Assembly: GCF_029626175.1 (NCBI RefSeq)
Contig: NZ_JARUBM010000002.1
Location: 5,411,001-5,475,000 of the forward strand
Direction of reading: 5' to 3'
Length of the DNA: 64,000 bases
DNA from: Micromonospora sp. WMMD1082
GTDB lineage: Bacteria > Actinomycetota > Actinomycetes > Mycobacteriales > Micromonosporaceae
Positions 59,864 to 64,000 of the stretch are shown in pieces (within the stretch, counting starts at the first letter, position 1; every line of letters begins with the position of its first letter). The notes beneath the pieces are model-generated. The model had not been told where the DNA came from and ran no database searches. It was given only the letters and a program-made list of their open reading frames with translations. The position numbers were made by a program, and so were the translations under genes.

Positions 59864-60589
59864 GTGACAATCAGGACGTACGACGTGCCGTTGCTGGTGC
59901 TGACCGTGGGTGCGGGGGCGATCGACGCGGTCAGCTTCCTGGCCCTGGATCAGGTCTTCACCGGCAACATGACCGGAAACGTCCTGCTCATCGGCTTCGG
60001 ACTGGCCGGTGCCCCGGACATTCCCGTGCTCAACAACGTGCTGGCGCTGCTCGCCTTCATGCTCGGCGCGGTGCTGACCGGTCGGCTGACCGCGCGGGCG
60101 ACCGGGCGGGCGAAGCTGTCCCGCTCCGCTCTGGCCGTGCTGGCGGGCGGCACCACGCTGACGTTCGCCCTGGCCGGGTTCTGGACAGCCGTCGACGCAC
60201 CGGGTGGGGTCGCGGCGCTGATCACGACCGGACTGCTGGCCGTGGTGCTGGGCGCGCAGGCCGCGGTGGCCCGGCAGATCGGTATCCGGGACCTCTCCAC
60301 GGTGGTGATCACGTCGACGCTGGTGAACCTCTCGGCCGACAGCCGGATCGCCGGCGGCACCGGGAAGGCGTGGCCCCGGCGGGTGGGCGCGGTCGTCGCG
60401 CTGGGATCCGGCGCTCTCGTCGCCGCGATCCTGATCCTGTGGGTCAGCGGGTCGGCGGCGCTGCTGGCCGCCGGCGTGGCGCTGGCGATCGGTACCGCGC
60501 TGGCCGCCGGAGTACGCCGGCGGGAGCTTGCCGCGCCGTCCGGGACGGACGTGGGTGGCACCGGTCCGGCGGCGGGTCGGCCGGGCTGA
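59864..60589 (+). CDS. YoaK/DUF1275 family membrane protein
   Basis: 241 residues with about six hydrophobic spans. The family pattern is clear: GAIDAVSFLALDQVFTGNMTGN, ARQIGIRDLSTVVITSTLVN. Function unknown. GTG start without a strong ribosome site. Confidence 0.9.
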   Translation: MTIRTYDVPLLVLTVGAGAIDAVSFLALDQVFTGNMTGNVLLIGFGLAGAPDIPVLNNVLALLAFMLGAVLTGRLTARATGRAKLSRSALAVLAGGTTLTFALAGFWTAVDAPGGVAALITTGLLAVVLGAQAAVARQIGIRDLSTVVITSTLVNLSADSRIAGGTGKAWPRRVGAVVALGSGALVAAILILWVSGSAALLAAGVALAIGTALAAGVRRRELAAPSGTDVGGTGPAAGRPG

Positions 60590-60666
60590 GAAACTCTCGT
60601 CCCGATGCCGCGCCCGCATCGCACCCCTGCTCGCCGGACGTCCGCTGTGGATGTCAGCATTGCGGG

Positions 60667-61008
60667 ATGGACATCTACGAGGACGACCGGACGGTGTCGC
60701 GCGCGGATCTGGCCGCCTGGCTGCGTCAGGTGGCGAGCCAGCTGGAGACCGGGCAGGTCTTCTACGGTGCGGCGGGGACGATCACCGTCGCCGACGAGGT
60801 GCACTGCGAGCTGGAGATCGAGCAGGAGGGCGCCGACGAGTTCTCGATCGAGATCGAGTTCTCCTGGGTCAACCCGAGGGCCACCCCGGCGGCCGAGCCG
60901 GAGAAGACCCCGACCGAGTCGGAGAAGGCCCCGGCGACCGAGCCGGAGACGGCTGCGGCGATCGAGGCCGACGAGGAGCCCGAGGTGACCGGCTCGGCCG
61001 CCGCGTAG
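60667..61008 (+). CDS. amphi-Trp domain protein
   Basis: 113 residues: an amphi-Trp domain (1-70, LAAWLRQVASQLETGQV, EFSIEIEFSWVN) followed by a Glu/Pro/Ala-rich acidic tail (EKTPTESEKAPATEPE) ending in GSAAA. Such small proteins are of unknown role. The stop codon lies inside a 29-bp tandem repeat. Confidence 0.85.
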   Translation: MDIYEDDRTVSRADLAAWLRQVASQLETGQVFYGAAGTITVADEVHCELEIEQEGADEFSIEIEFSWVNPRATPAAEPEKTPTESEKAPATEPETAAAIEADEEPEVTGSAAA

Positions 61009-61113
61009 CGGAGCACGCCGGCCCGCCGGAGCGTGGCGGGTCATGCCCGGCCCGCCGGAGCGTGGCGGGTCATGCCCGGCCCGCCGCCGCGTAGCGGGGC
61101 TCGCCGGCCCGCC
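60992..61113 (+). repeat. 29-bp tandem repeat, four copies
   Basis: Units start near 60992, 61021, 61050 and 61079. Copies two and three are identical (GCCCGCCGGAGCGTGGCGGG then TCATGCCCG); copies one and four are diverged but share CCGCCGCGTAGCGG with each other. The first copy encodes the last residues and stop of the amphi-Trp gene. Confidence 0.85.
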
Positions 61114-61180
61114 GTGACCATCCCGGGCGGACCCTCGGGCACCGCCCGGGCGCCGTCGCGGGCCCGGACTCCGGAGGAGG

Positions 61181-61579
61181 TCACCGCAGCCGGCGGCGCC
61201 CGCCGAACCAGTCCCGGGCGGCCCGGGTGTTGAGGGCACCGACCACCCCGGCCAGCAGGCCCAGGCCGACGATCGTGATCGCGCCGAAGAGGCCGAGCGA
61301 GGCGGTGGCCAACAGGCCCGCCAGGGCGTACGCGGGGTAGGGCGCCCACCGTCGGCGGCCGGCCAGGCTGACCGCGACCAGCCCGCACGCCGTGGCCATG
61401 ACGGCGAAGAAGGCGACGGCGCCGAGCGAGCCGGTCTCGGCCAGCAGCCGGTGCACCGTCGCCAGGGCGAACAGCAGCGACAGCAGCGCGAAGGCGAGCA
61501 CGGTGAGCCGTACCGGGGTGGGCGTCGCCGGGGGCCGGAGCATGTCCCCGTAGCCGCCGCCGGAAGCGCGTACGACCAT
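61181..61579 (-). CDS. small membrane protein, function unknown
   Basis: 132 residues with about four hydrophobic spans (VRLTVLAFALLSLLFALATV, GAVAFFAVMATACGLVAVSL, YPAYALAGLLATASLGLFG, ITIVGLGLLAGVVGALNT) and a basic C-terminus. No family recognised. The start may be this ATG or the ATG 12 codons later (MLRPPATP); neither has a good ribosome site. Diverges from the TsaC gene. Confidence 0.65.
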   Translation of the reverse strand: MVVRASGGGYGDMLRPPATPTPVRLTVLAFALLSLLFALATVHRLLAETGSLGAVAFFAVMATACGLVAVSLAGRRRWAPYPAYALAGLLATASLGLFGAITIVGLGLLAGVVGALNTRAARDWFGGRRRLR

Positions 61580-61653
61580 ACGGACAACGATGAGCGTCGA
61601 CGTATGGCGTACGTGGCGCACTGTCGGCAAGATGACAGCGGTGCGGGGCGGCG

Positions 61654-61659
61654 TAATCT
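61654..61659 (+). promoter_or_regulatory. -10 box TAATCT of a probably leaderless gene
   Basis: TAATCT ends seven bases before the ATG of the TsaC-like gene, and no ribosome site exists, which suggests a leaderless transcript. Confidence 0.5.
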
Positions 61660-61666
61660 TCGGCCC

Positions 61667-62287
61667 ATGGCGAGGTACTTCGACGTGCACCCGGACAATC
61701 CGCAACCGCGCACCATCGGTCAGGTGGTCGACGTCGTTCGCGGAGACGGGTTGATCGCCTACCCGACGGACTCGTGCTTCGCGTTGGGCAGCCGGTTGGG
61801 CAACAAGGAGGGCATGGACCGGATCCGGGAGATCCGCCACCTCGACAGCGGCCACCACTTCACGCTGGTGTGCCGCGACTTCGCCCAGCTCGGCCAGTTC
61901 GTGCAGCTCGACAACGCCGTGTTCCGGGCGGTGAAGGCGGCCACCCCCGGCCGCTACACCTTCATCCTGCCCGCGACGAGGGAGGTGCCGCGCCGCCTGC
62001 TGCATCCGCGCAAGAAGACCGTCGGCGTACGCATCCCGGCGCACGCGGTCACCCGGGCGCTCCTCGACGCGCTGGGGGAGCCGCTGCTGTCGAGCACCCT
62101 GCTGTTGCCCGGCGACGACGAGCCGATGACCCACGGCTGGGAGATCAAGGAACGTCTCGACCACGCGGTCGACGCGGTGGTCGACGCGGGTGACTGCGGC
62201 ACCGAACCGACCACTGTGGTCGACTTCTCCGACGGCGAGCCGGAGATCGTCCGCGTCGGCGCCGGCGATCCGGCCCGTTTCGCCTAG
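61667..62287 (+). CDS. L-threonylcarbamoyladenylate synthase (Sua5/YrdC family)
   Basis: 206 residues. Makes threonylcarbamoyl-AMP for the t6A tRNA modification, or is a related YciO-type protein. GDGLIAYPTDSCFALGSRLGN, KEGMDRIREIRHL, HHFTLVCRDFAQLGQFV, PGRYTFILPAT and KKTVGVRIPAHAV are conserved. The sequence is closer to the YciO-like subgroup, so the enzyme activity is likely but not certain. Confidence 0.85.
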   Translation: MARYFDVHPDNPQPRTIGQVVDVVRGDGLIAYPTDSCFALGSRLGNKEGMDRIREIRHLDSGHHFTLVCRDFAQLGQFVQLDNAVFRAVKAATPGRYTFILPATREVPRRLLHPRKKTVGVRIPAHAVTRALLDALGEPLLSSTLLLPGDDEPMTHGWEIKERLDHAVDAVVDAGDCGTEPTTVVDFSDGEPEIVRVGAGDPARFA

Positions 62288-62305
62288 GCCCCGTCCTGCC
62301 ACGGA

Positions 62306-62351
62306 GGGTGATGGTCCGCCACGCCCCCGTTCCCATGGCGGGCCATCACCC
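62306..62351 (+). terminator. hairpin terminator after the TsaC-like gene
   Basis: 16-bp stem GGGTGATGGTCCGCCA with one G-U pair and a 14-base loop, 19 bases after the stop codon. Confidence 0.75.
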
Positions 62352-62454
62352 CTGGTGATCTCAGCATGACCGCACCGCCGGCCGGCGAAGTCCAAACGAA
62401 TCCGTATGAGGGACACTGTTATCGATTGCTGTCGTCCTTCTTCGGGGGTTGGTC

Positions 62455-64000
62455 ATGAAGGCTGATGTGTCCGGCGGGCCGGCGGTCGGCCCGCCCGACC
62501 CGGGGCCGGCCCACAGTCTCGATGAGCTGGTCGGCTGCCTGCGCGCGCTCAAGCTCTGGGCCGGCGACCCGTCGTACGAGACGATCACCCGGCGGGTCAA
62601 CGAGCAGTGGCGGGCCGACGGTCGTCCCGCCGGCGAGCAGGCCCGCCGGGGCACGGTCGTGGACTGCTTCAAGACCGGACGCCGCCGGATCAACGGCGAC
62701 CTGGTGCTCGCGGTGGTGCGGGCGCTGCATGACGAGAAGAGCTACCTCGCCCACTGGCGGCAGGCGCTGCGGGTGAGTCTCGCCGAGACGGCGGCGGCTG
62801 CGCAGGTGCGGGTGCTCGACCGGCTACCGGGCGATGTGGGCACCTTCATCGGCCGGCAGGTGGAGCTGGATCGCCTGCGGCGGCTGGCCGCCGTGACCGG
62901 CGGACCGGATCCGGCGACCCGCGGCGCGGCCGGGCCCGGGTCGGGGCTCTGCGTGCTCGCCGGGATGGCGGGGGTGGGCAAGACCCAACTCGCGGTACAC
63001 GCCGGCCAGCTGCTGGTCGACGAGGGTCGATTCGATACGACGCTCTTCGTCGACCTGCGTGGCTTCCACCCCGATCCGGGGCAGCCCCCGGCCGAGCCGG
63101 CCGCCGTCCTCGACGGCTTCCTACGCCTGCTGGGCATGTCCGGCCACGAGATTCCGTACGGCCTGGCGGAGCGTGCGGCGGCGTTCCGCGAGCGGCTCGC
63201 GGGCCGGCGCGTCCTGATCGTCCTCGACAACGCGGCCGGCGTGGCGCAGGTACGCCCGCTCCTGCCGCGCGTCGCCGGCACCCTGACGCTGGTCACCTCC
63301 CGCCGCCGGCTCGCCGACCTCGACGCGGAGCTGCACCTCGACATCGACCTGTTCACCCCGGACGAGGCGGAGCAACTGCTGATCCGCTCGCTCCCCGGGG
63401 TGGCGGTCGGTGCCGACCCGTCGGCGCATCGGCGGGTCGCGCTGCGCTGCGGGCACCTGCCGTTGGCGCTCAGCGTGGTTGCCGGTCAGATGGCGACGCG
63501 GGCCGGGTGGACGGTGACCGACCACGCCGACCGGCTGGACGAGCGCCACCGCCACCGCCGGCTTGACACCGGTGTGGAGCTGGCGCTGCACCTGTCCTAC
63601 CAGCACCTGCCCGAGCAGCGACAGACGCTGCTGCGGCGGATGGCCGTACACCCGGGCGCGGATCTGGACGAGCACGGCGCGGCCGCCCTGCTCGACACGG
63701 ATGCGGCCACCGCCGCGGCGCACCTGCGCCACCTCGCCGCCGAGTACCTGGTCCAGCAGCCCGTCGCCGGCCGCTACGCGCTGCACGACCTCGTCCGGGC
63801 GTACGCGGGGGAGCGCGGTCGGGACGAGGACCGGCCCGCGGATCGTCACGCCGCCCTGACCCGCCTCCTCGACCACTACCTGCACAGCGCCGCGGCGGCG
63901 ATGGACGCCCTGTACCCGGCCGAGCGGCACCGGCGGCCGCCCCTGCCGGCGCGCTCCCCGGCCGGCCCGCGGCTCGAGAAACCCCGGGCGGCGCTGCGCT
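62455..64000 (+). CDS. AfsR-like NB-ARC ATPase regulator, C-terminus cut by window edge
   Basis: 515 residues visible. An N-terminal helical region (about 1-110: SLDELVGCLRALKLWAGDPSYETITRRVN) replaces the SARP DNA-binding domain. A NB-ARC/STAND ATPase follows with Walker A GMAGVGKTQ (170-178), Walker B VLIVLDNAA, and LPLALSVVAGQ; then a winged-helix-like segment. The TPR-rich C-terminus of such proteins is beyond the edge. ATG with GGGGG six bases upstream. Probably a signal-transduction or defence-type STAND protein. Confidence 0.85.
   Translation, partial: MKADVSGGPAVGPPDPGPAHSLDELVGCLRALKLWAGDPSYETITRRVNEQWRADGRPAGEQARRGTVVDCFKTGRRRINGDLVLAVVRALHDEKSYLAHWRQALRVSLAETAAAAQVRVLDRLPGDVGTFIGRQVELDRLRRLAAVTGGPDPATRGAAGPGSGLCVLAGMAGVGKTQLAVHAGQLLVDEGRFDTTLFVDLRGFHPDPGQPPAEPAAVLDGFLRLLGMSGHEIPYGLAERAAAFRERLAGRRVLIVLDNAAGVAQVRPLLPRVAGTLTLVTSRRRLADLDAELHLDIDLFTPDEAEQLLIRSLPGVAVGADPSAHRRVALRCGHLPLALSVVAGQMATRAGWTVTDHADRLDERHRHRRLDTGVELALHLSYQHLPEQRQTLLRRMAVHPGADLDEHGAAALLDTDAATAAAHLRHLAAEYLVQQPVAGRYALHDLVRAYAGERGRDEDRPADRHAALTRLLDHYLHSAAAAMDALYPAERHRRPPLPARSPAGPRLEKPRAALR

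Noticed and set aside
60992..61113. Possible CRISPR array (29-bp periodicity)
   Set aside because: Units are directly adjacent with no spacers and no cas genes nearby.

Overview
The window is very GC-rich DNA with strong third-position GC bias, frequent GTG starts, short GTGA or ATGA gene overlaps and typical actinobacterial gene families (WhiJ-like XRE regulator with DUF397, SARP/AfsR-type NB-ARC ATPase, amphi-Trp protein, B12-controlled class Ia ribonucleotide reductase). Together with the secreted plant-polymer enzymes this suggests Micromonosporaceae, most likely Micromonospora. That assignment is inference from content; there is no rRNA or other marker here.

Layout. (1) 1-7.4 kb: a sugar-uptake operon on the minus strand (two permeases, a binding lipoprotein, a GH42 beta-galactosidase that runs off the left edge) diverges from a LacI regulator across two copies of a palindromic operator; a secreted GH11 xylanase with a CBM2-like domain follows. 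(2) 7.4-17.9 kb: an SDR, a FetB-type permease, a 1314-residue secreted ThuA/PQQ-oxidoreductase/PKD/CBM6/double F5-8C protein, a DUF2306 membrane protein, a NarL-type two-component pair, a beta-lactamase-fold serine hydrolase and a secreted HNH nuclease. (3) 17.9-36.2 kb: an almost complete aerobic cobalamin corrin-ring locus on both strands: cobF, cobM, cobL, a ChlI-ChlD-type chelatase subunit, cobO, cobB, cobN, cobG, cobH, a cobI-cobJ fusion, cobK, the cobalt transporter genes cbtA and cbtB, and a CobC-like phosphatase. In enzymology this runs from precorrin-2 to adenosyl-cobyrinate a,c-diamide. (4) 36.2-42.8 kb: nrdAB (class Ia RNR) and metE (B12-independent methionine synthase), each behind a long cobalamin riboswitch. 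Five cobalamin riboswitches lie within about 20 kb.

(5) 42.7-44.9 kb: an islet with lower GC by eye, bounded by two 62-bp direct repeats; it holds a WhiJ-like XRE regulator, a DUF397 gene and three tiny overlapping genes reading the other way. (6) 44.9-46.9 kb: a DMT exporter divergent from a probably leaderless LysR regulator. (7) 46.9-57.7 kb: an iron operon on the minus strand under a DmdR/IdeR-like iron box: GNAT, siderophore-interacting reductase, ATP-grasp ligase, two IucA/IucC synthetases and a PLP decarboxylase (the enzyme set of the vibrioferrin pvsA, B, D, E pathway), followed by a ferric-siderophore ABC importer and a methyltransferase. (8) 57.9-59.5 kb: an intact insertion sequence with imperfect terminal inverted repeats and a 5-6 bp target duplication. 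(9) 59.8-64 kb: a YoaK-type membrane protein, an amphi-Trp protein whose stop codon lies in a 29-bp tandem repeat, a small membrane protein, a TsaC/Sua5 enzyme and the start of an AfsR-like NB-ARC protein cut by the right edge.

How it fits together: when cobalamin is plentiful the riboswitches should shut down cobalamin synthesis, cobalt uptake and the B12-independent enzymes NrdAB and MetE. When it is scarce all are made. The iron operon forms a separate metal-acquisition unit. No tRNA, rRNA, CRISPR array, PKS or NRPS gene was seen.
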